64,000 nt of DNA from Burkholderiales bacterium (GCA_016192425.1 JACPUE010000066.1:1-64000); one strand, 5' to 3'; numbered from the stretch's first letter, positions 6,847 to 15,530 are shown. Numbers and translations: made by a program. Notes: a model not told the origin generated them from the sequence alone.

Positions 6847-8022
6847 TCAGCTCAGTGCGCCGCGCGCATCGATCGTGATGACGCGCTCCACCACGCCGCG
6901 CACCAGCCCGCCGCGCACGCCGATCAAGGTGTTGTGCAGGTTCACCGTCGGGTCGCAGTGGCTGGGCACCAGCCACAGCATGCTGCCAATGGTGGGCAGC
7001 GGGGTCTCGTCGGTTTCGGCGGTCAGGATGCCGTGCTCGTCGCCTGCGCTGTGGTAGGCCAGGCCCTGGCCCTCGGGCAACTGCGCCACCCAGGGCACGC
7101 CCGCGTCGATGGTGTGGCTGGTGTGGCCTGCGTCGCACACGGCGCGCTCGCCCTGGCGCGAGAGCACCTGCGTCTTGATGTACAGCGCGTGCTCGAAGGC
7201 GGGCTGGGCGGGCTCGCGCTCGTTGCGTGCGTAGTCGGCGTCCATGAACAGGAAGGTGCCCGCCTGCAGTTCGCCGTACACGCCGCTGGCGGCCTCGTGC
7301 ACCAGCGTGCCGGTGCCGCCGCCGGTCACCAGCGGCACGCTCAGGCCTGCGGCCTGGATGCGTTCGCAGGTGGATCGCACCGACTGCACGGAGGCCGTGG
7401 CCACGCTGCGGCGCTGGGCGGCGCTGCGCATGTGCTGCGCCCGGCCCTGGAAGGCCTGCAGCCCGGCAAAGCGCAACTGCGTGAGCCGCGCCACGGCCTG
7501 GGCCAGTGCCAGGGCGGGCTCGCCCGGCGGCACGCCGCAGCGCCAGTGGCCCACGTCGATTTCCACCAGCACGTCGATGCGTGTCTGCGGTGCGGCCTGC
7601 GCCATGGCTTCGGCCAGGCGGGTGATGCCCTCCAGGCTGTCCACCGCCAACGCCAGGCGCCCGCCCTGGGCCTGCAGGCGCGCGGCCAGCCGTGCCACGC
7701 GCAGCAGCTTGGGGTAGGCCACCACCTGGTTGGTGAGGGTGATGTCGCGCACGCCGCCAGCGGCCAGCACCTCGGCCTCGGCAATCTTCTGCACGCAGGC
7801 GCCCACGGCGCCCGCGCGCTGCATTTGCAGGGCCAGCTCGGCACTGCGGTGGGCGTTGGCGTGGGGCCGCCACTGCACCTGGTGCTTGCGGGCAAAGTCG
7901 GCCATGCGGGTGATGTTGCGTTCCATCGCGTCCAGATCGACGACCAGCGCGGGGCTGTCGATCTGGTCCACGCGCTGGCCGACCAGCGGGTGTTGCAGTG
8001 CGGTGTCAGGTGACGGTTTCAT
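6847..8022 (-). CDS. Alanine-racemase-fold (D-threonine aldolase/DSD1-type) protein lacking the PLP lysine
   Basis: 391 residues. An N-terminal PLP-binding TIM barrel and a C-terminal D-serine dehydratase-like domain follow the D-threonine aldolase / D-3-hydroxyaspartate dehydratase layout. The metal site near the C-terminus is present (EHG, then LVPSHCDPT). The family's Schiff-base lysine, in an RPHxK(T/A)HK motif, is replaced: the protein reads WRPHANAHRS, with Asn56 (AAC, complement of 7855-7857) at the lysine position and Arg for the second lysine. Start at ATG 8022, preceded by a purine-rich stretch; it overlaps the phosphatase gene's end by 17 bp. It may have lost aldolase activity or use another residue. 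Confidence 0.8.
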   Translation of the reverse strand: MKPSPDTALQHPLVGQRVDQIDSPALVVDLDAMERNITRMADFARKHQVQWRPHANAHRSAELALQMQRAGAVGACVQKIAEAEVLAAGGVRDITLTNQVVAYPKLLRVARLAARLQAQGGRLALAVDSLEGITRLAEAMAQAAPQTRIDVLVEIDVGHWRCGVPPGEPALALAQAVARLTQLRFAGLQAFQGRAQHMRSAAQRRSVATASVQSVRSTCERIQAAGLSVPLVTGGGTGTLVHEAASGVYGELQAGTFLFMDADYARNEREPAQPAFEHALYIKTQVLSRQGERAVCDAGHTSHTIDAGVPWVAQLPEGQGLAYHSAGDEHGILTAETDETPLPTIGSMLWLVPSHCDPTVNLHNTLIGVRGGLVRGVVERVITIDARGALS

Positions 8023-8644
8023 CGCGGGAGCCCGTGTCAAGGTGCTGTGTGTCGGCCCAGCCCACCAGGGTCAGCCCCTGGGGTGTCCAGAGCAGGCGGT
8101 TGATGGATGCGTTGGCCAGTTGCCAGGTGCGCGGGGCCTGCAGTTCCTGGCCCGTGGCCAGGCGGTAGAGTACGTCGAGCACGCCGCCGTGGGCTACCAG
8201 CACGATGAGCCCGCCGCTGTGCTGCGCCGCCAGCCGGTGCGTGGTGGCGGCAATGCGTTCGCGCAGTTGCACCAGGGTTTCGCCGCCTTCGGGTGCAAAG
8301 TGGGGGTCGCGCTGGCGCCAGCGCCGGGCCTGTTCGGGCAGCTCGGTTTCGATCTCGGCAAAGGTGCGGCCTTCAAGCGCGCCAAAGCTGCGCTCGCGCA
8401 GGCCGGGCTCGGGCACCAGCGGGGCACCGCTGGCCTGGGCGATGGCGCATGCCGTGGCGTGGGCGCGCTGCAGGTCGCTGGTGTAGATGGCGGTGAGCGG
8501 TTCGGCTGCCAGTGCCTTGGCCACCTGGCGTGCCTGCCATTGCCCGGTGTCGTTGAGGGCAATGTCCAGGTGGCCCTGGATGCGCGTGTCCACGTTCCAG
8601 GCGGTTTCGCCGTGGCGCACGGCAATGATGCGGGTGGCCTGCAT
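8006..8644 (-). CDS. Histidine phosphatase family protein (phosphoglycerate mutase-like)
   Basis: 212 residues starting MQATRIIAVRHGETAWN. The RHGE motif (residues 10-13) carries the phospho-accepting His11, and a later VAHGGVLDVLY holds the second catalytic His. The branch includes GpmB-like phosphatases and CobC; the substrate cannot be read from sequence. It sits 8 bp after the lipoprotein gene and overlaps the racemase-fold gene, so lipoprotein, phosphatase, racemase-fold protein and EamA exporter look like one leftward operon. The upstream 44 codons of the open frame are Arg/Pro-rich shadow and are excluded. Confidence 0.88.
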   Translation of the reverse strand: MQATRIIAVRHGETAWNVDTRIQGHLDIALNDTGQWQARQVAKALAAEPLTAIYTSDLQRAHATACAIAQASGAPLVPEPGLRERSFGALEGRTFAEIETELPEQARRWRQRDPHFAPEGGETLVQLRERIAATTHRLAAQHSGGLIVLVAHGGVLDVLYRLATGQELQAPRTWQLANASINRLLWTPQGLTLVGWADTQHLDTGSRDETVT

Positions 8645-8652
8645 CGGCACGG

Positions 8653-9264
8653 TCAGCGCGGGGCGCCGGTGGGCGCCAGGGGCAGGCGCACCTGGCGCGG
8701 GCCCTGGGGCGGTTGCGGAAAGCCGCTGAGCGCGGCGTCGAACAGCACGCCGAACACGGCGGGGTCGTCGGCCCATACGTCCTCAAACAGGGCCGAGGTT
8801 TCGTACACCACCTGCTGCGTGCGGGCGTCGCGCAGCTCCAGGCTCACTTCGCGCCGGTACAGGGTGGGGGGCAGCTCGCGCAGCATGACGCCTGGGCGCA
8901 TGCCGTAGCGCCAGCCCCGGCCAGGGCCCCAGCCCCACCAGGCGGGGGGGTAGTGCGGCCAGTCGGGCAGGGCCTGGCCGGCGCGCACGCCCACTTCGAC
9001 GATCAGGCTGGGCTGCGCATCGTCACGCTGCAGCCCGGCGCGCTGCAGCGCGGTGTGGGCCAGTGCCTCGATGGGGGCAAAGGCCTTGGCGGACGCTTGC
9101 TGCGAGGGGAGCTTTTCGAGCCGGTAGGTGGGCGGCGCAGGCAAGGTGTTGATCGTGGACCAGCTTTGCACCTGGCTGTCCACCACGCGGGTGCTGGCAC
9201 AGCCCGCCAGCAGCGCGGCGGCGCTGGCGCAGAGGAACGAGCGTCGGAGCCAGAGCGGGGTCAT
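8653..9264 (-). CDS. DUF4136-type outer-membrane lipoprotein
   Basis: 203 residues. A lipoprotein signal peptide (basic MTPLWLRR, hydrophobic core, lipobox LLAGC) predicts lipid attachment at the Cys near residue 21. The mature part has the DUF4136 pattern of a beta-rich periplasmic domain with a PPAWWGWGPGRGWRYG turn. Function unknown. The ATG at 9264 has a GGAG ribosome site ahead of it. First gene of the leftward operon with the phosphatase. Confidence 0.8.
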   Translation of the reverse strand: MTPLWLRRSFLCASAAALLAGCASTRVVDSQVQSWSTINTLPAPPTYRLEKLPSQQASAKAFAPIEALAHTALQRAGLQRDDAQPSLIVEVGVRAGQALPDWPHYPPAWWGWGPGRGWRYGMRPGVMLRELPPTLYRREVSLELRDARTQQVVYETSALFEDVWADDPAVFGVLFDAALSGFPQPPQGPRQVRLPLAPTGAPR

Positions 9265-9350
9265 GGTTCGTTTCTCCTGGAAAAGAATGGGGAAAGCCGC
9301 TGCCATTGTCGTACCTATTTCCCCGCGGAGCGTCGCGTATACGCGAGGCA

Positions 9351-9397
9351 TGGTACTGGCGCGGCCCAGGCCAGCGGCCGCCGCGACACAGGGGGGG
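9351..9397 (-). repeat. Stop-codon-proximal GC-rich repeat, copy R6 (short)
   Basis: Directly after the ttcA stop, in gene orientation: a run of C followed by CTGTGTCGCGGCGGCC and GCTGGCCTGGGCCGCG. Shortened relative of the copies at 30000 and 49362. Confidence 0.55.
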
Positions 9398-10345
9398 TCA
9401 CCCAATACGCACCACCTGCATACCGGGCAGCGGGGGCGGTGCGGGGAATTCTTCCTCGTCAAACGCCTTGTCGCCGTCCTCGCTGGCAATGCCGGTGGCA
9501 CGCGCGTTCACAAAATCGTACAGCTTGCCGTCCAGCAAATGGCTGGGCACCACGTTCTGCAGCGCGTTGGCCATGTTTTCCACGCGGCCGGGGTATTTTT
9601 TCTGCCACTCGCGCAGCATTTCGCTCACCTGCTTGCGCTGCAGGTTCTCCTGGCTGCCGCACAGGTTGCAGGGGATGATGGGGAACTGGCGCACCTTGGC
9701 CCACTGCGTGGTGTCCTTCTCGGCCACAAAGGCCAGGGGGCGGATCACCACGTGGCGGCCATCGTCGCTCACCAGCTTCGGGGGCATGCTCTTGAGCTTG
9801 CCGCCAAAGAACATGTTGAGCAGCAGCGTGGCCAGCATGTCGTCGCGGTGGTGGCCCAGCGCAATCTTGGTGGCGCCCAGCTCGTCGGCCACGCGGTACA
9901 GAATGCCGCGGCGCAGGCGCGAGCACAGGCTGCAGGTGGTCTTGCCCTCGGGGATCAGGCGCTTGACGATGCTGTAGGTGTCCTCGTTCTCGATGTGGAA
10001 GGGCACGCCCACGCTGGTCAGGTAGTCGGGCAGCACATGCTCGGGAAAGCCGGGCTGCTTCTGGTCGAGGTTGACGGCCACGATCTCGAAGCGCACGGGC
10101 GCGCGCTTTTGCAGCTTGAGCAGGATGTCGAGCAGTGCATAGCTGTCCTTTCCGCCCGACATGCAGACCATGACCTTGTCGCCTTCCTCAATCATGTTGT
10201 ACTGCACGATGGCCTTGCCCACCTCGCGGCACAGGCGCTTTTCGAGCTTGTGCGCCTCGCGCTCGATCTTGAAGGCCGAGGAGCCTGGGGGCAGGGTGGG
10301 GGCGGCGGCGGTGTCCTGGATCCAGGCGGTGTCTGTGGTGGTCAT
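9398..10345 (-). CDS. ttcA: tRNA 2-thiocytidine synthetase TtcA
   Basis: 315 residues. TtcA activates C32 of certain tRNAs with ATP and inserts sulfur, using an iron-sulfur cluster. The PP-loop SGGKDS is at 63-68, and the Cys pairs that hold the cluster are visible at C138/C141 (CSLCS) and C226/C229 (CNLCG). Start MTTTDTAW at 10345. The following repeat R6 begins at its stop codon. Standalone leftward gene; upstream lies the broken folB copy. Confidence 0.95.
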   Translation of the reverse strand: MTTTDTAWIQDTAAAPTLPPGSSAFKIEREAHKLEKRLCREVGKAIVQYNMIEEGDKVMVCMSGGKDSYALLDILLKLQKRAPVRFEIVAVNLDQKQPGFPEHVLPDYLTSVGVPFHIENEDTYSIVKRLIPEGKTTCSLCSRLRRGILYRVADELGATKIALGHHRDDMLATLLLNMFFGGKLKSMPPKLVSDDGRHVVIRPLAFVAEKDTTQWAKVRQFPIIPCNLCGSQENLQRKQVSEMLREWQKKYPGRVENMANALQNVVPSHLLDGKLYDFVNARATGIASEDGDKAFDEEEFPAPPPLPGMQVVRIG

Positions 10346-10504
10346 GATGCAGTCAGCAAAAAGGGGTATCCAATCGCCCCTGGTGTCCGATTTTCCCCGC
10401 AATTGGCTGGGATTCCCCGTGGTTTGCGCAAAACCTGGGGGATTGTGCCCGGTAGCCCGGCTGCCCCAAGCGTGATACAAACACCCAGACCAACGGCAAC
10501 GCGC

Positions 10505-10736
10505 CCCCGCACCCTCCAATCCCGCATTGCGCTGGCGGATGGCCATTTCGCAGTCGTCAAAAATCTCCAGTTTGGCTAGGGCGTGTCATCATTCAATTCG
10601 CGTGGGGGAATTGAATGATGACACGCCCTACTTGACGCGCACCCCCAGCACGCCAGGCAATTGCAGCAGCCGCTGCGCCAGTTTGCCGATCAGGCTCTCC
10701 AAAAAATTCGCGTGCTCGGCGTCAACTGCGATTTTT
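10505..10736 (-). pseudogene. folB 3'-end remnant interrupted by a palindromic insertion
   Basis: On the minus strand, codons from about 10736 read AEHANFLESLIGKLAQRLL and on to GVRVK. A 54-bp palindrome interrupts (10577-10630), and reading resumes as [14 protein letters not shown]. Both parts align with residues about 73-116 of the intact FolB at 12546-12917. There is no start and no native stop. Only the C-terminal half is present, in the same orientation as the intact copy, on the far side of the sulfatase gene. It accounts for most of the gap between ttcA and the sulfatase gene. Confidence 0.85.
10577..10630. mobile_element. 54-bp MITE-like palindrome flanked by TA
   Basis: Two perfect 23-base arms (10577-10599 and 10608-10630, beginning TAGGGCGTGTCATCATTC) around an 8-base centre. 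The element splits the folB remnant after GVRVK. Both outer ends are TA, as left by TA-targeting IS630/Tc-type transposition. No coding capacity. It could also act as a strong hairpin. Confidence 0.7.
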
Positions 10737-10740
10737 AGGT

Positions 10741-12552
10741 TCAAGGAATCATGCGGTTCCAGCGCAGAACCTCTGTAGCCAGATTGGCTTCTGCTGGAGG
10801 AACGCGGGTTCTCTGGCGGTTGATTTCGGTGATGACCTCGCCGTGCGCTGTGGGCGGCGTGGGCGGGTATGTCCAATCGGTGTGGTCGCCGTCCAGCTGC
10901 ACGAACAGCAGGTCGGGCTCATCCCTGACCTTGACAAGCACCCGGTCTCTTTCCACCCCTTGTGCGTGCAGGATGTACTTGGGCTGTTGTCGCTGTTCAA
11001 GAAAACGGCCTTGAAAATCGCTGGTGCAGGAGTGCAGACCCATGGCTGCCAGCACCGAGGGGATGAAGTCCGCCTGCTGCCATTGGCCGACAATGCCCCC
11101 CACCCCACGATGGCCGACTCCAGCAATGATGGCAGGCACTCGCGCCTGCGCTGCCGGCCCGATGGCCCGTACCTCGCCTGGGCGCTGCATGGTCATGCTG
11201 CGGTGATCGCCCATGATGATAAGAATGCCGTTTCCCAGAAATCCGCGCTGCTCCAATTGCCGAACAAACTGGCCTAGGGCATGGTCTGCATACCGGACTG
11301 CGGCCTCCTCTCCCTGTTGGCTGGAGCCCGGGATGATGAAGGGCGGATGCGTGGTGATGGTTTGCACTATTGAGAAAAAAGGGCCAGGAGCGCGTTCGTG
11401 GTCAAACCACTGCAGGTAGCGCCGGTACAGCGCCTCATCTCCGGGGTCGTTGAACGTGCCCCGGGGCATGCCATCGTAAAAAGGATGGTCTGGGCCTTCG
11501 ACGTACGAGAACCCCAGCTTTTTCAGCCAACTGCCCATACCAAGAAATCCCAGGTCTGAGGTCGAAAAATACGACGTTGGAATGCGCGCAGCCTCGAGCG
11601 GGCTCAACAGGGGCTGCCTGGGGGTTTCATATCCTTGATAGATATCGATGCTGTTGTAGCGGTCAACCTGGGGAATGGGGGCATAGCCCGTGAGCAGCGC
11701 AATCAACCCTCCATCGGTGGAGAAACCGTTGGCATAGAAGGATTGCAGGTGACTGTATTTGTCGGCGATGGCATCCAGCTCAGGCGTGTAGTCCTCAATC
11801 CCGGAGAGTTTTTTGCTGTGATACAGCGAGAGCGACTCCACCACCAGAAGAATCACCGGGCGAGGTGCATGTGAGGGCGTGGCGCAGAGTTGCGTCGCTG
11901 GCGGTTGAAGGTCGAGATTCATCCGCTTTTCCAGGGAATATGGGGTGTCGATGCCGCTCGGGATGTTGTTGGTGATGTAGTCCGCGTAGATTGGTCCTGC
12001 GGCGTAGGTGGTCGTGGCCGGTAGGGTGCGGGCGGCGATGAGCCCCAGAGCCATCAGCACAAACCCCGCCAATTGCCTGACGCCATGGCGCACGCGCAGC
12101 GCCAGCACCCAGAACGCAAGGCACCCGGCTACGGTCAGGACGCCCAGTGCCGCGCCAGATGGCGACATCAAGTGGGGAAGCGCTACGGAGGTGTTCAGCG
12201 CTATGTTGCCCGCATACTTGATGATGTCGGTGATGTGAAGACGGATGTTCAACAGGCCGGAAACAAAAATGTCGGTGCTGTAGAGCAGAAGAACAAGCCA
12301 GCCTACCGCGACCGTGATGCATCGTGCCCAGCGGGGCAGCATTCCGGCGACTCCCAGCAGAAGCAGCAGCACGGCAAAAATTCCCGCGTCGTAGGCGGGT
12401 GCCTCCAGGCTCCAGCGGCAGTCATGGCAGGCGGCGGTAAGAACGATGGCTTGGTGCAGGCGGTACGACCGGATACCCATCAACCCCGTGAATGCGATGG
12501 CTAGAGCCAGCGCCCACAGGGTGTTGGAGTGCCTTTTCCCCACTGTTACCAC
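10741..12552 (-). CDS. Sulfatase-superfamily membrane enzyme (LtaS / phosphoethanolamine transferase-like)
   Basis: About 603 residues. Four or five N-terminal transmembrane helices (roughly 10-195) anchor a periplasmic alkaline-phosphatase-fold domain. Visible motifs are LLVVESLS (metal Glu), NGFSTDGGLIALLTG (probable Thr nucleophile) and IMGDHRSM (metal Asp-His). Such enzymes move phosphoglycerol or phosphoethanolamine onto envelope glycans or lipids; the acceptor is unknown. No ATG is available; I place the start at GTG 12552, just inside the end of folB, with GTG 12543 as alternative. It is lower in GC than its neighbours and sits between intact and broken folB copies, so it is likely an acquired gene. 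Confidence 0.8.
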   Translation of the reverse strand: MVTVGKRHSNTLWALALAIAFTGLMGIRSYRLHQAIVLTAACHDCRWSLEAPAYDAGIFAVLLLLLGVAGMLPRWARCITVAVGWLVLLLYSTDIFVSGLLNIRLHITDIIKYAGNIALNTSVALPHLMSPSGAALGVLTVAGCLAFWVLALRVRHGVRQLAGFVLMALGLIAARTLPATTTYAAGPIYADYITNNIPSGIDTPYSLEKRMNLDLQPPATQLCATPSHAPRPVILLVVESLSLYHSKKLSGIEDYTPELDAIADKYSHLQSFYANGFSTDGGLIALLTGYAPIPQVDRYNSIDIYQGYETPRQPLLSPLEAARIPTSYFSTSDLGFLGMGSWLKKLGFSYVEGPDHPFYDGMPRGTFNDPGDEALYRRYLQWFDHERAPGPFFSIVQTITTHPPFIIPGSSQQGEEAAVRYADHALGQFVRQLEQRGFLGNGILIIMGDHRSMTMQRPGEVRAIGPAAQARVPAIIAGVGHRGVGGIVGQWQQADFIPSVLAAMGLHSCTSDFQGRFLEQRQQPKYILHAQGVERDRVLVKVRDEPDLLFVQLDGDHTDWTYPPTPPTAHGEVITEINRQRTRVPPAEANLATEVLRWNRMIP

Positions 12553-12917
12553 TGCCCCGCTTCCATGCGGATGGCGACTTCGCAGTCGCCGAAGATTTCG
12601 AGTTTTGCGATTTTGACGCGCACGCCCTGCACGCCGGGCAGCAGCAGCAGCCGGTGCGCCAGCTTGCCGATCAGTGTCTCCAGCAGGTTCACATGCTCGG
12701 CGGTGCATTCGTCGATGATGATCTGGCGCACCTTGCGGTAGTCCAGCACATGGGCGATGTCGTCGTCGTGCGGCGCCAGGGGCTGCGCGCCCAGGCTCAG
12801 CTCGGCATCGACCTGGATGGGTTGGGGAGAGCTCTTCTCGTGCGCCAGGATGCCCAGGTTGGCGTCAAAACGCAGCCCGGTCAGGGTGAGGGTCTGCAGG
12901 CCGGTGGTGGGTTTCAT
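12546..12917 (-). CDS. folB: Dihydroneopterin aldolase FolB
   Basis: 123 residues, the normal length. It cleaves dihydroneopterin to 6-hydroxymethyl-dihydropterin and glycolaldehyde in folate synthesis. The substrate-binding LDYRKV (Tyr60), AEHVNLLETLIG segment (Glu80) and the catalytic lysine region GVRVKIAK (Lys102) are present. The start ATG overlaps the stop of the upstream SDR gene by 4 bp, suggesting coupled expression of two pterin enzymes. A degenerate second copy of its 3' half lies beyond the sulfatase gene. Confidence 0.95.
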   Translation of the reverse strand: MKPTTGLQTLTLTGLRFDANLGILAHEKSSPQPIQVDAELSLGAQPLAPHDDDIAHVLDYRKVRQIIIDECTAEHVNLLETLIGKLAHRLLLLPGVQGVRVKIAKLEIFGDCEVAIRMEAGQW

Positions 12918-13720
12918 GGCGGGGTGGGGGTGTCTTGCATGAGGGAAAAATCGCGCTCAAAGCGCATCAGGTGCTGGCCGCCATCGACCAGCAGCGTGGT
13001 GCCGGTGAGCGCGCGGTTCTCCAGCGCAAAGCGCACGGCCTGGGCCACGTCCTGCGCGGTGGACGAGCGTCCCAGCGGGCTGAGCGCATGCAGGCGCTGG
13101 AACTGCTCCTCGCTCAGGTAGTGGCTGGTGAGCGTGAGCCCCGGCGCCACACCCACGACGCGCACGCGCGGCGCCAGCGCCATCGCCAGCATGGTGCCTG
13201 CAGCTTCGAGCGCGGCCTTGGAGAGCGTGTAGCTCAAAAAATCGGGGTTCTGGTTCCAGAGCTTCTGGTCCAGCAGATTGACCACGGCGCCCTGGGCATC
13301 GGCCTCGCCCTGGGCGGCACGTTCCAGCAGGTGCGCGTGCAGGGCCTGCGCCAGCACAATGGGTGCACCCGTGTTGCTGGCCAGGTGCTGCTGCAGGCGG
13401 GCGTAGCCGAAGCTGGCGGCGTTGTCGTGCTCGAACAGCGAGGCACTGTTGACCACCGCATCCACCGCACCAAAGTGCGCCACCACGCTCGGCAACAGGG
13501 CGCGCACGGCCGATTCATCCGAAAAATCAGCATCAAAATGGCCGCTGATGCCCGAAATACGGGCGCAAGCAGCTACTGTTTCGATAGCATCCTGTTCCGC
13601 GCTGCGGTAGTGCACCGCCACCTGCCAGCCGCCTTCGGCCAGCGCCAGCGCAATGGCGCGGCCCAGGCGCTTGGCAGCGCCGGTGACCAGAACGGTGCGT
13701 GGGCGGGTAGGGGTGGGCAT
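12914..13720 (-). CDS. SDR-family oxidoreductase, pteridine reductase-like
   Basis: 268 residues with a Rossmann NADP site (TGAAKRLGRA, residues 13-22), NSAS, and the catalytic YTLSK pair. The NLLDQKLWNQNPDFLSYTLSK region, with Asp-Gln-Lys in place of the usual Ser, is typical of PTR1/FolM-type pteridine reductases, and the 4-bp overlap with folB supports a pterin or dihydrofolate substrate. Bases 13531-13592 carry a miniature repeat coding for DAIETVAACARISGISGHFD within the surface helix after beta-3. Divergent from the MidA-like methyltransferase with 9 bp between start codons. Confidence 0.88.
   Translation of the reverse strand: MPTPTRPRTVLVTGAAKRLGRAIALALAEGGWQVAVHYRSAEQDAIETVAACARISGISGHFDADFSDESAVRALLPSVVAHFGAVDAVVNSASLFEHDNAASFGYARLQQHLASNTGAPIVLAQALHAHLLERAAQGEADAQGAVVNLLDQKLWNQNPDFLSYTLSKAALEAAGTMLAMALAPRVRVVGVAPGLTLTSHYLSEEQFQRLHALSPLGRSSTAQDVAQAVRFALENRALTGTTLLVDGGQHLMRFERDFSLMQDTPTPP
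13531..13592 (-). repeat. Miniature AT-rich palindromic repeat, intragenic copy b
   Basis: Copy inside the pteridine reductase-like gene, gene orientation: GCTATCGAAACAGTAGCTGC, then TTGCGC, a loop, and CGGCCATTTTGATGC. Same half-site order as copy a. Confidence 0.7.
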
Positions 13721-13729
13721 TCGGGGACA

Positions 13730-14851
13730 ATGCAGAGCGTGATGACAGAACCACCAAGTTTAACGACCGCCCTGCAATCCCACATCGCCCAGGCCATCGG
13801 CGCCGCTGGCGGCTGGATTGGATTCGACCGCTTCATGGCGCTGGCCCTGTACACACCGGGCCTGGGCTACTACGCGGGCGGCCTGCCCAAGTTTGGCCAC
13901 CTGCCGCAGTCGGGCAGCGACTTTGTGACCGCGCCCGAGCTGACCCCGCTGTTCGGCCAGGCCTTGGCCGTGCAGGTGCGCGAGGCGCTGGCGCGCACGC
14001 AGACCAGCGATCTGTGGGAGTTTGGCGCGGGCTCGGGGGCGCTGGCATTGCAACTGCTGGACGCGTTGGGCGACGCGGTGCAGCGCTACACCATCGTGGA
14101 CCTGTCGGGCAGCCTGCGTGCGCGCCAGCAGGAGCGCCTGGCCGCGCACGCGCACAAGCTGCGCTGGCTGGACGCCTTGCCCGATGCCATGGAGGGCGTG
14201 GTCGTGGGCAACGAACTGCTCGACGCCATGCCCGTGCAACTGCTGCTGCGCCAGGGCGGCCAGTGGCATGAGCGCGGTGTGGCGCTGGAGCAGGGTGCGT
14301 TCGTCTGGCAAGACCGGCCCACCCCCCTGGCGCCGCCGATCCCCGTGGAAGGCCCGCACGACTACCTCACCGAAATCCACCCCCAGGCCGAGGCCTTTGT
14401 GCGCACCCTGGGCGAGAAGCTGCGGCGCGGCGCGCTGCTGCTCATCGACTACGGCTTTGGCGAGCGTGAGTACTACCACCCGCAGCGCCATATGGGCACG
14501 CTGATGTGCCACCGCGCCCACCAGGCCGACGGCAACCCGCTGGTGGACGTGGGCGCCAAGGACATCACGGCGCACGTCAACTTCACCGGCATCGTGCTCG
14601 CCGCGCAGGAGCAGCCCTTGCCCGCGGGGCAGGAATGGCAGTTGCTGGGCTACACCACGCAGGCGCACTTCCTCATCAACTGCGGCCTGCCGCAGGCCAT
14701 GGAGCAGGCGCCGCTGCAAGAGCGCGCCCTGGCGGCCAAGCTGCTGATGGAGCACGAGATGGGCGAGCTGTTCCAGGTGCTGCTGCTGGCCAAGGGCGAG
14801 CCCTGGGATGCCGTGGGCTTTGCGCACGGCGACCGCTCCCACAGGCTGTAA
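13730..14851 (+). CDS. SAM-dependent methyltransferase, MidA/NDUFAF7 family
   Basis: 373 residues. The N-terminal IGAAGGWIGFDRFMALALYTPGLGYY and the SAM-binding WEFGAGSGALALQLL are the hallmarks of COG1565 (MidA). The mitochondrial relative NDUFAF7 dimethylates an arginine of complex I; the bacterial role is less clear. Start at ATG 13730 (MQSVMTEPPS), with ATG 13742 as the alternative. The long open frame upstream is antisense shadow of the SDR gene. It is followed 3 bp later by a DUF2905 gene and then trxC. Confidence 0.88.
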   Translation: MQSVMTEPPSLTTALQSHIAQAIGAAGGWIGFDRFMALALYTPGLGYYAGGLPKFGHLPQSGSDFVTAPELTPLFGQALAVQVREALARTQTSDLWEFGAGSGALALQLLDALGDAVQRYTIVDLSGSLRARQQERLAAHAHKLRWLDALPDAMEGVVVGNELLDAMPVQLLLRQGGQWHERGVALEQGAFVWQDRPTPLAPPIPVEGPHDYLTEIHPQAEAFVRTLGEKLRRGALLLIDYGFGEREYYHPQRHMGTLMCHRAHQADGNPLVDVGAKDITAHVNFTGIVLAAQEQPLPAGQEWQLLGYTTQAHFLINCGLPQAMEQAPLQERALAAKLLMEHEMGELFQVLLLAKGEPWDAVGFAHGDRSHRL

Positions 14852-14854
14852 CGC

Positions 14855-15049
14855 ATGATCCGCTGGCTCATCGTCGTCTTCCTCGCGCTGGTGCTTATCA
14901 ACGGGCTCACGCCCTGGCTGCAGCGCCTGGGGCTGGGCAAGTTGCCGGGGGATTTTCATTTCCGGTTGTTCGGGCGCGAGTGGTACATCCCGCTGGCCAG
15001 CACCGTGCTGCTCAGCTTTCTGTTGAGTCTTATCGTCAAGTGGCTCTGA
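14855..15049 (+). CDS. DUF2905 small membrane protein
   Basis: 64 residues with two transmembrane helices (about 3-20 and 46-62) joined by a short loop LGKLPGDFHFRLFGREWYIPLAS, the DUF2905 pattern. Function unknown. It starts 3 bp after the MidA-like gene and is probably co-transcribed with it and trxC. Confidence 0.85.
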   Translation: MIRWLIVVFLALVLINGLTPWLQRLGLGKLPGDFHFRLFGREWYIPLASTVLLSFLLSLIVKWL

Positions 15050-15085
15050 CTTGATTTTCTCGGGGTGCGGCCCGATGTCTGGGGC

Positions 15086-15520
15086 ATGACCGAATCCCTG
15101 CACATCGTCTGTCCCCACTGCCACACCACCAACCGCGTCCAGGCGGCGCAGCTCGGCAGCCAGCCCGACTGCGGCAGTTGCCATCAGCCCCTGTTCACCG
15201 GGGCGCCGCTGGCGCTGGACGCCGCCAGCTTTGCCAAGCAGGTGCAGCGCAACCACATTCCGGTGCTGGTCGATTTCTGGGCGCCCTGGTGCGGCCCCTG
15301 CCGCCAGATGGCCCCTGCCTTTGCGCAGGCCGCGCGCACGCTGGAGCCCCGGGTGCGGCTGGCCAAGCTCGATACCGAGGCGCACCCCCAGGTGGCGGCG
15401 CCCTACAACATCCGCAGCATTCCGACCATGGTGCTATTCCAGGGCGGGCGCGAGGTGGCGCGCATCTCGGGCGCCCTGGGCGCGGCGGACATCGAGCGCT
15501 GGGTGCGCAGCGTGCTCTGA
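15086..15520 (+). CDS. trxC: Thioredoxin 2 (TrxC) with zinc-finger N-terminus
   Basis: 144 residues. An N-terminal zinc finger with CPHC (9-12) and CGSC (29-32) precedes a thioredoxin fold with the active site WCGPC (C69, C72) and the cis-Pro loop RSIPTM. This arrangement defines TrxC, an oxidative-stress disulfide reductase. I start at MTESLHIVCPHC (15086). It converges on the bufferin operon. Confidence 0.95.
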   Translation: MTESLHIVCPHCHTTNRVQAAQLGSQPDCGSCHQPLFTGAPLALDAASFAKQVQRNHIPVLVDFWAPWCGPCRQMAPAFAQAARTLEPRVRLAKLDTEAHPQVAAPYNIRSIPTMVLFQGGREVARISGALGAADIERWVRSVL

Positions 15521-15530
15521 ACCAAAGGCT

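Noticed and set aside
5777-7873. A 698-codon frame that could be read as one large fusion protein
   Set aside because: Only the last 349 codons (from ATG 6826) match the EamA family; the upstream part is an out-of-frame shadow of the racemase-fold gene.
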